64,000 nt of DNA from Solen grandis (taxonomy: Eukaryota; Mollusca; Bivalvia; Adapedonta; Solenidae): positions 64,682,219-64,746,218 of the forward strand of contig CM037777.1 of NCBI GenBank assembly GCA_021229015.1, given 5' to 3'. Position 1 is the stretch's first letter. Each line of letters begins with the position of its first letter. The translations under genes and the position numbers were made by a program. Positions 13,601 to 23,189 of this stretch are shown one piece after another. The notes under the pieces were generated by a model. The model did not search any database, was not told where the DNA came from, and saw nothing but the letters and a program-made list of their open reading frames with translations.

Positions 13601-16600
13601 TCCACCTGTAATTAGCTGATGTTGCTATATGACTGAAATAATGTCGAAGCAATGGTAAACTCAAATAGTCAAGTCAAGTCAAAGGTGAAATGTTGGTACA
13701 AGAGACTCCTGAAAACATAAATGAAAGATAAGTTATCTTTATAAGATTAAATTACTGTTCAGAGGTCAGTAAAACTAACTTTTCAATTACTTTCTCTTGC
13801 TTTTCTAATTCTTGCAATTTTCCAAAGATTTTATATTTTGAATCATCACAAATTTATTGTGTACTCTTGAAATATTGCAAGTTACCTTGTATCATTGTAT
13901 ACAATATTGCTCTATTGTTTTATTATGGAAATGGTAATTTAATATTTTGATATTTTCAGCTTTGCGTTTCAAAACCTGATATGATATACTCAAAAACACC
14001 ATGCAGTATATGAATGTGTTCCTCATATGTTTCAGTATGTCACCTCCCATCTGTCGTTCCTGCAGTATGTTCTACAGGAGGGTGTCCTGTATCTACAGTG
14101 GAATCGTGCCAGGGACATCTGGGACAACCTGGTGGCCACGCCCGAGGCTTGTACTTGGGATAAGGAGGTAGAGTGTTCATGTGTGCATAGTGTTGCTTTG
14201 TCAGACATTTATTTGTATGGAATATTAGCAGATTATATAGAAAGTAAGTTTGTATTTTGAAAAAGAAAAAAAAATACATGAGAGTCTACAAGTCATATAT
14301 CTTTGTCAGCAATGGTATTTTTTTTTTAGCTCCATTTTTTTTTTGCCACAAATTAGTTATATTTTCATCAGAGTTGCATATTTAAAATAAAATGAAACAC
14401 AGTGAAATTATTTTAAAGTTCGGAATCCTTATTTATAAAACTTGTCATTGATATATTTTTTATAATTTGTGGATAAGTCCATTGCCCTTTGTTCAACAGA
14501 CCTGTTACGAGTGGTTCAGCAAGGGTCTGATGGATTTGGACAATGAGACGCAAAGTAAACTGTTCCAGCATGAGCTTCTTAAACAGGATCCAGCCAAGAT
14601 CAGTGAAAAAGGTCTGTAGGAATACAAACATTCCCAGCTGGCATGTCTGTATTAACACTATTTGTTGGCAGATTAAACATGGAGGAAAATATTAAGATAA
14701 AACTTTTTAACTTGTCTATTCGAAGAATATGAGAGCTATTGTAGTTGTCCTTGCGTCGGCAAAGGTATTGACATGGAAGTTTATGAATATGTTTAGGGGC
14801 ATCAGGCAAACAAGTTAGATAACTCTTGACTGAATTTAGTATAAATTATGGCCCCTTTTTAACTTAGAAATTTTGGTTAAAGTTTTGCATGCAAGGAATT
14901 TCATGCTTATATTTCAGTAACCAGGCATGTGTTTTATTTGAAACTTCTTTAATATGTTCAGTGGTATCATTCTATAGTGGCTGATAGTTTTTGACTGAAT
15001 ATAATGCAGATTAGGGTCACTATTTTGCTTAGACTTTTTTGGTCAAAGTTTTGCATGCAAGTAACTATCCAGCTTATATCTCAGAAATTGTTTATGGTCT
15101 TGACTAGAAAGTTTAGGAGTGTGTTCAGGCCAATCAGGGGCATCAGAACTTGGACTGAATTTTATACAAATTATAGCCATTTTCTAACTTGGATACTTGG
15201 TTTAAGTTTTGCATGCACAGTGTTATTATGCTTATGTCTCAGTACTAGGTATGGGATTGATTTTAGACTTAATAAAAATATTAAGAGGTATCAGGCTATC
15301 AATGTATATCATTTTTAGCTCACCTGAGCACAACGTGCTCAAGGTGAGCTTTTCTGATCGCCTTTTGTCTGGCGTCCGGCGTCCGTGCGTCCGGCGTCAA
15401 CAATTGCTTCAAACAACATCTCCCCCTAAATGGCTTGGCCAATTTGAAAAATATTTTGCAGGAATGTTCCTTGGATGAAGCTCTACTAAAGTTGTATAAA
15501 TGGTTCTGGTCCATTGCATAATTAGGTCACAGGAGATAGATTTTAAAAATGCAAACTTTGAAAATCTTCTTCTGCAAAACTGCAAGGCCTAGAGCTTAGA
15601 TATTTGGTATGTAGCATCATCTTATGGGCCATTACCAAGATTGTACAAATCATAGCCCTACGGTGATAAATGCCCCCGCACCAGGGGTCACTTGTTTTAG
15701 ATAGATTTTTAAAATACAAACTTTAAAAATCTTCTTCTGCAAAACTGCAAGGCCTAGAGCTTAGATATTTGGTATGTAGCATCATCTTATGGGCCATTAC
15801 CAAGATTGTACAAATCATAGCCCTATGGTGATAAATGCCCCCGCACCATGGGTCACTTGTTTAACATAGAGTTATATAGGAAAATCTTTAAAAATCTTCT
15901 TCTATGAATCCATAAGGCCTAGAGATTAGATATTTGGTATGTAGCATCATCTTATAGTTCATTACCAAGATTGTACAAATCATGACCTTATGGTGATAAA
16001 TGCCCCGCACCAGGAGTCACTTGTTTTACATAGAGTTATATAGGAAAATCTTTAAAAAAAATCTTCTACTATGAATCCATAAGACCTATAGCTTAGATTT
16101 TTGGTATGTAGCATCATCTAATGGTTCATTATCAAGATTTTCAAAATGGTGGCCCTTTGGAGATAAATGACCCCTCACTAAGTCTTCTCCTCTGAAACCA
16201 TAAGGCCCAGTGCTTATATATTTGGTGTGTAGTATTGTCAGGGCTAAAATGTTTAAGATTGAGTTATATCAGAATTCTTGTCTGTTTAAAACCCTTGTAA
16301 TCAGTTGTAGCAATGGTACTCAGGTGAGCGTTTCAGGGCCATCATGGCCCTCTTGTTGACTATTATTATATACAGGGTATGTGAAGGGTAAGAATTGAGA
16401 TAGATTTCATTTGATTTACCAACAAGCATTTTGAATAGTTAAGCATGCTGTCCTCTGACAGCTCTTGTTAGCTCACCTGAGCACAACATGCTCAAGGTGA
16501 GCTTTTGTGATCGCCCTTCGTCCGTCGTGCAACGTGCATCGTCAACAATTTGGCTTGTTAACACTCTAGAGGCCACATTTTTGGCCCAATCTTCATGAAA

Positions 16601-19600
16601 CTTGATCAGAATGTTCGTCTCCATAAAATCTTGGACAAGTTCGAAATTGGATACATGGGGTCAAAAAGTAGGTCACATGGTCAAATCTTAGAAAAACCTT
16701 GTTAACACTCTCTATAGAGGCCACATTTTTGGCCCAGTCTTCATGAAACTTGGTCAGAATATTTGTTTCCATAAAGTCTTGGACAAGTTCAAATTTGGGT
16801 CATGTGGGGTCAAAATGCAGGTCACCAGGTCAAATCTTAGAAAAACCTTGTTAACACGCAAGAAGCCAGATTTTTGGCCCTATCTTCATGAACCATAGTC
16901 AGAATGTTTGTTTCCATAGAATCTTGGACAAGCTAGAATTTGGTCATGTGGAGTCAAAAAGTAGCTCATGAGGTCAAATCTTAGAAAAACCTTGTTAACA
17001 ATCTAAAGGCCACATTTTTGGCCATATTGTCATAAAACTTGGCCAGAATATCTGTTTCCAAAAAATCTTGGACAAGTTTGAAGTTGGGTCATGTGGTTTC
17101 AAAAAGTAGGTCAATATAAAAAATACAACATATGTTGCTCATTTATAATCAGGTGAGCGATTCAGGGCCATCATGGCCCTCTTGGTTTTTTATAGACTTC
17201 CTGATGAGAAGATTTATCACTTTTTGTGTCACCTGCTGTAAACAGAGGTTTTCAGTGTAAAAAAGATGGTCCTATACATTAGATATGTTTATCTTTCTTT
17301 TCCCATTTGAAGGGTTTGGCTGTTTCAAGATGTATTTTGAGAATGTGAACAAGAATGAACATCGGCTGAAGAAGGATGCAAATGGACAGTTGGTAAATAC
17401 AGGACTTTTTTTAAAAACGTTTTTTAATGTTCATATGACAGTAGTGTGATGAAGAAATGTAAAAGTGAATAAAAATTGGATTTGTTCATGGTTACTATGT
17501 ATAAAAAAAATGGCAAAGCAAGTGAAAAAAAAAGAAGCAAAGAGGAGGGAAGGGATAAAGTAAAAAATGGCTCTATAATTACCAGAGTTTTTTTTTTAGG
17601 ATAAAATGATATTGAAATGATTAAAGAAGTAACTCTTAAATTCGTGTTAGATATAATTTTATGTACCTATATATGTAAAAATGATAGAAGTACAATAATC
17701 TATGAGTAATTTTTAGATCGCAATATTGATGAAAATTGATAACAGTTCTTCTAACCCTGTGTATCAAAAGTGACACAACACAGGATGCTCTGTAAATCAA
17801 ATGATTGTGTGTCCTGTTGCAGGTTGCCGAGAAGACCGACTTGTTGGGTCTAGAGTTTCTATGGGAACTGTGTCTGAATACCCCAGACGAGACAATTGCC
17901 GACTCTGCAATACAGTTACTGCTGAATATGTCCTACACAAATCTGGCATCACGCTTGAAAAAGGTTTGTGCATGTCTGCACGCTAGCTAAACAAAGATTT
18001 CAAAACCAGAAAACACTGAAACCAGAAAAACAAACATTCCAAATTCAACTATATCTCGGACCTAAATGCAATAATATCTCTGATTAAAAATGCTATGGCT
18101 CAAAATTCCAAGATAGTGTCAAAACAAAATTGTAACAAAAAGTTAGATTATTTCCAGTGAAATAATCCTCATTGTTTGTAGACTTTGTTCTAAGTTGAAT
18201 ACTGTATCATAAAAGATTTTACCAAGTTCAGATTCTTTTGGGCTTCAAAAATGAAAAGTTATTGTTTATGCTGTAGATAGGGCAAAGCTTTGTTTAATTG
18301 CTTAGGTTTAATATTGTATGCAGTTTCTCTCATGAAACAATTTATGGTCAATTTCAGATTTATAATTATACCCCACATCACTTAAGTGGGGGCTTTAACC
18401 CTTTCCCTCATATAGACTCATTTTGACACACTCATTAGGTACCACATAAAGCCTGATCTGCAGAAAACCACAGTTTAACCTTACCAAATTTAATTATGAA
18501 ATCCTCATTTCCAGACCACTGAGGAGCAGCGAACAGCATAAAACCTGATCAGCCTGCGAGTTACTCGCAGGCTGATCTGGTTTTATGCTGTTCGCATAGG
18601 TCTTTTCATGGTTTCCTCTATGAGGGAAAGGGTTTATAGGAATCTCTTCCATTATGTCTTGTATCCTGTATATCATATATACTGTGACATCATATCAAGT
18701 CCTGTCACTTCTTACACTCGCACCTTTCCTAGTGGCTGAGTGGTTAGAGAGTCCGCCCCAGAATCAGGAGTCATGGGTTGATTCCCGGTCACGACATATC
18801 AAAGTCATAAAAAAAAATGGTACTGGTATATCTCCCTTGCTTGGTACTCAGCATATAAGGGTAGTTGCAGGACTGGTTTGCCAAGTGACAGGACAGTGAA
18901 TGGGTGTGGTATCATGACACATGTCTACAGTGTGATACTGCAGTGTGGCAGCACTATATATCTGTCTCAAGTAGAGATAGTCTCCAAATGACTGAAATAC
19001 TATCAGTGGGATGTTAACCCTTTCCCTCATATAGACTCATTTTGACGCACTCAATAGGTACCAAATAAAGCCTGATCTGCAGAAAGCCAAACTCAAACCT
19101 TACCAAATTTAATTGTAAAATCCTCATTACCAGACCACTGAGGAGCAGCGAACAGCATTAAACCTGATCAGCCTGCGAGTTACTCGCAGGCTGATCTGGT
19201 TTTATGCTGTTCGCCTAGGTCGTTTCATGGTATCCTCTATGAGGGAAAGGGTTAAACCCAATAAATAAATAAACAAACAATTACATAACATGGAGACAAG
19301 GTGGGATGTGGTGGTATTTATCAACTCTAGTGATAGTATTCATTAAATATGAACAAAATCATATACTTAATATGCTTAATGTATGATGATTATTTTTTGT
19401 TTCATTTGTTTTAGGACCCAGTAAACCTTCACAAAAAGTTTATCAATGAATGCAAGACCAGGCTCAAGGTATGTGCACATAGAAAATTATGTATATCTTC
19501 ATTTTGAATTTTCTTTGATCCAGAATCTGTTGAGATGTATATCAGACATCAAGCCCATGGCGAATAGTACATAAAAATTATGCTATTAATTTTTGTGTCT

Positions 19601-22600
19601 CCTGCTGTAATTAACGGTGACACATAGAGATCACTTTTCTGTATCTGTGTATCACACTTTTATCCTCACACTTCAGCAGGTGACACATGTGTTCCAAAGA
19701 ATACTCTTGTTTTATAAAACATTGCTGTGCAGCTTCTTCAGAAGTCATATATATGATATTTGAATATTTGACTCCTATCAAATAAAGTTTTGGGCAGTGA
19801 TCAGGCTATACAAGTTCCATATTTTATGACATTGATTTACCCTCATTACATAGAGGATATTTCAGCTTGACTAATAGGGCTACCATAGATGAGCTGTCAA
19901 GGAAATGATTATTTATTTCTTTAAAGAAACAAGTCCTGAACTCTTGGTGGCATCTGGGTTAGACCAGTACCACTTGGCAAAAATTGATCAAACTGGCATG
20001 GATTTTTCTTCTTCACCAAAGTGCTGAAAAGATATTGATCTATGCAGTACTTTGTTTTATTTTGTGAGCATTTGACTTAATTTATCCCAGAACAGGGGAG
20101 AAGATGGAGTTTCATGAACCCATACACTTGTATGTTGTCTGTATATTACTCTGACATACTTTCTGTTTCCCAGACTGCCATGATCGGTGTAAGTGGGACA
20201 AGTATATCTCAGGTGATCTCCAGCGCTACCAAAACTCTGACCGCTGCCATCATGCCTGATGTAGCTAATGTGACTGTCCCATCTAGGTGAGTAGGAGCTT
20301 GTGTTAGTCACGTGTTTTGATTTGTTATGAGAACAGCCTATATCCCTTCATTACTGCAGGAAGAATATCTGATTATCGTATCCATTTAATACATTTTTAC
20401 TCAAAATGCTGGCTTTCTGTGTCAGTGGTTTTACCCTGTCTGTTCACTTTGGGTCTTTCACCACCTGTAATTAAACATGGCGCCAAACTGCCTTAAAATG
20501 AATATGCAATGGTTTAACCAGTGAAAAGCTGAACAAACCTCAGACCAACAAATGCATATGAACCTGGCTTTCAATAGTTACTTTAGTAATACAATAAATT
20601 TTGCCACATAACAATTTGGAGTAAGCAGGGGATAATTGAGGATCATTTATTTTGCGTCCATGGTTAATTTAGTGGACAGTAGCTGTTATTTTAACACAAT
20701 GACATTAACAACAGCTGTGCTCTCAATTGCTCAAAATATCCATCATTTTAATCTAGGATGAGTTAAGCTACACAGTTACACATGTACTTAGCAGTCAAAC
20801 TGTCTCAACATCAAACTTCCAGGTTTTTTGACATGAATTTCATTGCACACTCAACTTTTCTATAGCTGTTACCTTTAGGCAGGCAGTCTCTCTCTAACTT
20901 CTTTCACTGCTGAAGAAATGTTTGCCTCTATTACAGGTCAATCAAGTTGCTTAATATCGAGCGCCTGCTGTGGCTAGCGGAGATGTACGTGTTGAATGTG
21001 GAGGAGATGCACGTGAGTCCTCGTACCATTCTGCCACACGGGGCATCCTTCCAGGGTTACCAGATCAATCTGTTTGTCACGTGCGAGACGCCCAAACAGG
21101 AGTTCATGATAGTTGTAAGTTTCATTTTAGTGTTAATTTTAATCATTTTTTGGAACATGTTGGAAAGGAGATATAAAATAATTATTTGAGTGTTTGAAGT
21201 ATATTTTATTTATCATATGGCATTGTGCGTAAACAGCTGTTTCCAGTTTTGTATATCATCACATATTTTCTTATACATAACACATTACATATAACTTATA
21301 AGCCAAATTACATCACTCTGTGTCACATGCAGGTATTCAATTTATGCATATTGTGTTGAACTGAAATAGCTTGATTAAATTTATTTGATGCAGCTAACTT
21401 TTATTAAAATGTATGTATTATTTATATGATGTTGAAAATGTATCAGAAATTCAAATGTTAAATCATTATTTCCAGCTATTTTCTTTTTTGAAGCTTTCAA
21501 ATAGTTATTCATTCACAATCTGTTCATTCATGTTTTATTTTTTCGTTATTATATTATGGTTTACTGAGACTAGATCATATGATAAAATGAATCTGATATG
21601 AATTGTCATTTCATATCAACTTTTACTAAACTTGTTATGGAAAAGTTTTCAAGTAACTTGTTTAGTAAAATTTGATATGAAATAACAACTCATGTCAGAT
21701 TGTTTATGTTTAGTAGTTTTTATGAAACATTACTATTGTGACACTTTATAAGCACTCCTTTTAATACAGGTCATATGTAGAGCTATAACCCTTGCATGGT
21801 CAAGGCCGTTCATCAGACTAGATAGGGATGTGAAGGTATCAATCACAATTAGTGATAATTCTAGTTTTCAATATTGAATAATGGTGTTGTTATGTTTGCA
21901 GTGTCACAGTAACGAGACGCTGGGTAACGTGAGAGTGAAGATCTCCAACCGTCTCCGCCAGACTACGGAGAACATACAGGTGGTAGCCCAGGACAAACTG
22001 GTCAGTGCCGTGGTAAGTGTTCAGGTTTTGTATTCTCGGGGGACAGAGGTTGGTTCTTGTAGGGTCAGGCTGTGTAGGGTTTCTTTTGTTATTTTGTTTT
22101 TTAATAACCAAACATACTTATATCAGGAAACCATGCCTTTGAAGTCCGTTTCTTTATCTTACTTAAGATAATTAACCTTATTTTAATACATACATATGTC
22201 AACTTAAATGTAAAGATTATCTAGCAGTTTCAGAATCAGTGTTTCTATTTTGGTTGATAAAGAGATTAGTGTATGACAAGTTTTGTTTTTCACATAAAAT
22301 ATATAAACATAAAATCACATACATAATGGAATTATTTTGATACTTAAATATTTTATTTCATGTATGCTGATATAATCCAAATATTTGTATATACAAAAAT
22401 ACATTTCTCATTTATCCATGTAATTTTGCATTTTGTTTTGAATTTGTATACTTTGATTGTTTTAAGTAATTGTTTTGTGTGTTTGTTTCCACAGCTGGAG
22501 CCTAGCAAGGACCAGAAGCTGTTACACCAGCTGGAGTTTGAGGACAATCAGATGATCCAGGTCCGCATGGTGACACCTTCATCCTCCACAGGATCAGCTC

Positions 22601-22611
22601 ACATTAAGGAG
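225..22611 (+). CDS. USP24: USP24 ubiquitin carboxyl-terminal hydrolase, partial (23 exons, N-terminal and middle part)
   Basis: USP24 is a very large cysteine protease that removes ubiquitin from substrate proteins. The 23 exons here join in frame to 933 codons and follow vertebrate USP24 order: the NLYELEGRV and HWSIPYKKEESLGKCL segment, DENCMRFIERV, MLKSPHFNAKMNSLKEV, LSIALEGNIDQAQYCD, IIAAAAVKF, TILPHGASF, and SNETLG ahead of KDQKLLHQL. This is the region upstream of the protease domain; it is largely helical (armadillo-like) and ends in a ubiquitin-like segment. Vertebrate USP24 is about 2,600 residues, so the UBA-bearing start lies before the window. The catalytic Cys and His boxes and the C-terminus are missing; nothing after 22611 resembles them before the N gap. 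I recalled the vertebrate protein rather than aligning to it, but identity to USP24 over its relative USP9X is clear. Confidence 0.93.
661..957 (+). mobile_element. SINE-1 (tRNA-derived SINE)
   Basis: tRNA-like head with A-box-like GTCCGAGTGG and B-box-like GGTTCAATCCC, then the family body (AACATACCAAAGTCATAAAA; CAGCATATAAGGGTAG; GGATAATGTGACT; GTGATACTGCAGTGTGGCAG) and the ending TTAAACCCAACAAACAG. Within USP24 intron 1. Confidence 0.85.
1019..1880 (+). mobile_element. HLE-A element with internal 160-bp tandem units and a 54-bp palindrome
   Basis: 5' end AGCTCACCTGAGC... followed by a hairpin; 3' end CTCAGGTGAGTGATC, hairpin GGGCCATCTTGGCCC, then TCTTG. The two ends contain complementary CTCACCTGAG/CTCAGGTGAG. 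Interior: about five units starting TTACACTCTA at 1111, 1269, 1453, 1613 and 1774. No coding capacity. TT flanks both sides. Confidence 0.75.
1756..1809. repeat. perfect 54-bp palindrome
   Basis: Two 27-base arms meet with no spacer at CTCT|AGAG (1782/1783). The outer part is AGCCAGATTTCACTTTG and its exact complement. The arm sequence is the junction of two internal units of the surrounding HLE-A element. Confidence 0.95.
2508..2714. mobile_element. mariner-type MITE (family M1)
   Basis: Ends TACTGTGAAATCATTAATTT and its near complement AAATTAATGATTTAACAGTA, with imperfect inverted repeats continuing inward about 40 bp. A second copy is at 8371-8588. TA at both ends suggests a TA target. 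Confidence 0.75.
3265..3500 (+). mobile_element. MITE-Q fragment with internal duplication
   Basis: 'CCTTTACATTATGAATATTC' at the start, then a 66-67-bp segment (GCAGACTGTAGAATCTGAG... to ...GATCAGACTG) present twice in tandem. Same family as 27083-27459. Confidence 0.55.
3781..3994 (+). mobile_element. SINE-1, internally deleted
   Basis: Has the head (GGGCAAGTGGTTACAGC) and the family 3' end (GACGTTAAACCCAATAAAC) but jumps from the 'ACAGGTTGGCC' segment to the 'CAAATGACTGAAATACTGG' segment, losing about 90 bp of the body. Confidence 0.75.
4712..5006 (+). mobile_element. SINE-1 with 14-bp target duplication
   Basis: Complete copy flanked by near-identical 14-bp repeats at 4698-4711 and 5007-5020 (AATAGTACAGTGCA with one difference). 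It sits about 40 bp after the donor of USP24 exon 5. Confidence 0.85.
6220..6580 (+). mobile_element. HLE-A element, short
   Basis: GCTTACCTGAGCAC...GCTCAAGGTGAG at the 5' end and ACTCAGGTGAGCGATCCAGG...ACCCTCTTG at the 3' end; the interior includes 'GGTTGCCATGGCAACGG'. USP24 intron 6. Confidence 0.75.
6862..7005 (-). mobile_element. tRNA-derived element with tRNA-Tyr-like anticodon loop
   Basis: On the minus strand the head reads GGGTGCTGTGGTCCAGTGGT, an ACTGTAAATC anticodon-like loop (GTA), and B-box GGGTTTGAACCC. The 3' acceptor strand does not pair, so it is not a working tRNA; a SINE-like body follows towards 6862. Confidence 0.5.
7723..7945 (+). mobile_element. HLE-B element
   Basis: 5' TAGTCCCCTAACGGTG and 3' CACCGGTAGGGGACTC are near complements. 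The 3' end continues with hairpin GTGTTGCGTGCAACAC and terminates ACTTG before TT, the same layout as HLE-A. Confidence 0.65.
8371..8588. mobile_element. mariner-type MITE (family M1), second copy
   Basis: TACTATGAAATCATTAATTT at the start, ATTAATGATTTTACAGTA at the end; the interior matches 2508-2714 ('AATGTACCCACGAAATTC', 'CATGAAAACTTGTCTCTTAT'). Confidence 0.75.
8728..8870. mobile_element. mariner-type MITE (family M2), 143 bp
   Basis: Begins TACAGTAAAACCTCATATAA and ends GAGATTTTACTGTA; inner inverted parts include 'AAGACCA' and 'TGGTCTTATTATTGAGA'. TA flanks both sides. Confidence 0.75.
9022..14611 (+). CDS. USP24: USP24 exons 9-16 of the window, with intron contents
   Basis: Exons: 9022-9125, 10056-10163, 10632-10727, 11210-11371, 12138-12221, 12990-13139, 14036-14167, 14500-14611. 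All are phase-compatible. Exon 13 (12138-12221) opens with GVCVLPALKQL; the short insert that precedes this point in vertebrate USP24, as I remember it, is not seen. The donor after exon 16 (GTCTGT) is weak, but the frame and the next exon (GFGCFKMYFENVN) support it. Introns hold: a SINE-1 whose duplication overlaps the branch-point region of exon 12 (10959-11185); 29-bp and about 41-bp minisatellites (11529-11880); a SINE-2 (13470-13680). Nothing recognisable in 9126-10055, 10164-10631 or 12222-12989. Confidence 0.9.
10959..11185 (+). mobile_element. SINE-1, 5'-truncated, beside the acceptor of USP24 exon 12
   Basis: Body and 3' end of the family without the tRNA head. A perfect 13-bp duplication (CTAATGGGTTCTA) lies at 10946-10958 and 11186-11198; the right copy is inside the last 25 bp of the intron before the exon at 11210. 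Confidence 0.85.
11529..11615 (+). repeat. 29-bp minisatellite, three copies
   Basis: Unit CTTGAAAAACCCTTGAATTT plus AATGTCTGT, starting at 11529, 11558 and 11587. A second, about 41-bp repeat with the same GAAAAACC core follows at 11766-11880. Confidence 0.8.
13470..13680 (+). mobile_element. SINE-2 (second tRNA-derived SINE) with 14-bp target duplication
   Basis: Begins within a tRNA-like head (B-box GGTTCGAATCCC), followed by a body different from SINE-1 (CATGTGAGGAAGCCTTCCAG; ACCTGTAATTAGCTGA; TGCTATATGACTGAAATA) and a tail of TCAAG repeats. AAAGGTGAAATGTT is duplicated at 13456-13469 and 13681-13694. Confidence 0.85.
14715..15312 (+). repeat. tandem array of about 162-bp units
   Basis: Units recognised by AGTTTTGCATGCAAG at 14881, 15047 and 15205. 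It ends immediately before the HLE-A element at 15317 and may be the internal array of a decayed relative. Confidence 0.6.
15317..16355 (+). mobile_element. HLE-A element with about 165-bp internal units
   Basis: 5' AGCTCACCTGAGCACAACGT then GCTCAAGGTGAGC; 3' CTCAGGTGAGCGTTTCAGGG, hairpin AGGGCCATCATGGCCCT, TCTTG. Four internal units around AAGGCCTAGAGCTTAGATAT (15581, 15746, 15911, about 16078). The internal unit is unrelated to that of the copy at 1019. Confidence 0.8.
16470..17184 (+). mobile_element. HLE-A element with about 146-bp internal units
   Basis: Same ends as 15317-16355; four internal units containing CCACATTTTTGGCCC (16573, 16721, 16866, 17010), again a different repeat sequence. 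Confidence 0.8.
17313..22611 (+). CDS. USP24: USP24 exons 17-23 of the window, including the ubiquitin-like segment
   Basis: Exons: 17313-17392, 17823-17963, 19415-19468, 20174-20286, 20937-21114, 21902-22012, 22495-22611. The last three (about residues 798-933 of the fragment) correspond to the ubiquitin-like segment of the USP24/USP9X family, ending in KDQKLLHQLEFEDNQMIQV. A Ser/Thr-rich linker (TPSSSTGSAH) follows, as expected before the long region leading to the protease. The donor at 22612 is GTTTGT. Introns hold: two MITE-P copies and a SINE-1 (18399-19281), HLE-C (19595-19709), a SINE-2 fragment (about 20430-20530), and a 43-bp hairpin (21589-21702). Nothing else recognisable in 20531-20936 or 22013-22494. 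Confidence 0.9.
18399..18632 (+). mobile_element. MITE-P, 234-bp piggyBac-type MITE
   Basis: Ends CCCTTTCCCTCATA and its complement; TTAA on the left (18395-18398), TTTA on the right. The centre contains a long hairpin around GATCAGCCTGCGAG. It splits another low-copy repeat whose flanks read 'CCCCACATCACTTAAGTGGG' and 'TATAGGAATCTCTTC'. Confidence 0.85.
18720..19281 (+). mobile_element. SINE-1 interrupted by a MITE-P
   Basis: The SINE body runs to 19017, is cut at its own TTAA inside 'GATGTTAAACCCAAT', and resumes at 19252 with its 3' end and a tail of AAATA/AAACA units. The MITE is therefore younger than the SINE. Confidence 0.85.
19018..19251 (+). mobile_element. MITE-P nested in SINE-1
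   Basis: 234 bp, flanked by TTAA at 19014-19017 and 19252-19255. Terminal inverted repeats start CCCTTTCCCTCATA. The internal hairpin spans 19148-19214: two 33-bp arms with two mismatches and one central base. Confidence 0.92.
19595..19709 (+). mobile_element. HLE-C element
   Basis: 5' GTGTCTCCTGCTGTAA, 3' TTCAGCAGGTGACACA followed by a palindrome ACACATGTGT and TCTTG before TT. A 5' fragment of the same family is at 17221-17250 (GTGTCACCTGCTGTAAAC). Confidence 0.6.
21589..21702. repeat. 43-bp imperfect inverted repeat in USP24 intron
   Basis: Arms 21589-21631 and 21660-21702 pair with five mismatches; loop 28 bp. Could be a MITE remnant or a hairpin RNA. Confidence 0.8.
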
Positions 22612-23189
22612 GTTTGTCTTTCGTCATCGTAAATATCAAATGTTAAAGAAGGAATATTTCCATGAAGAATAACTGAAAATTAGTGAAAAAAGGCATACTT
22701 GTTGTTATGATGATATAAACATAAATGGCCTAAAGGTGTTTTCTTTTGTCTCATTTTGTTTATGTAACATTTTTTTTTTTTTTCAAAACATATTTTGCAA
22801 GGAATAAATTAATCATTTGTTTTTGTATTTCCTTCATGACTTAGTTTTGGCGTTAAAGCATGTTTAAGTTTTCAAATGAGTTTACATCCTACCTTATAGA
22901 TTTTAGACACTGGAAGATCTGACCAGGTAATGCATCACTATAGGTTATTGTAGATGTCATACTCCCTACTGATTAATTGATTTGTCAAAAGCTAAGTAGA
23001 TCAATAGATTCTAACACTTTCTCTCTGTGTTTGTCTTAATATATATCTCTTGTAGCAGACCTTTTCCTTGATCTAATGTGTGTTTGTTTTAGCTGTCTGT
23101 GGTTGTCTTACTAACTTTTTATGCTCTTCAATGGAATTTTAGAGGAACATGATTATAGTTACTGCTTCATCCTTCCATTCATCTGTCCA

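Noticed and set aside
15004..15318. 104-residue hydrophobic open frame
   Set aside because: Runs through the 162-bp tandem array into an HLE-A end; no codon conservation between units.
225..22611. Assignment to USP9X rather than USP24
   Set aside because: The N-terminal NLYELEGRV...EESLGKCL segment and the TILPHGASF and LSIALEGNIDQAQYCD motifs follow USP24; USP9X differs at these points.
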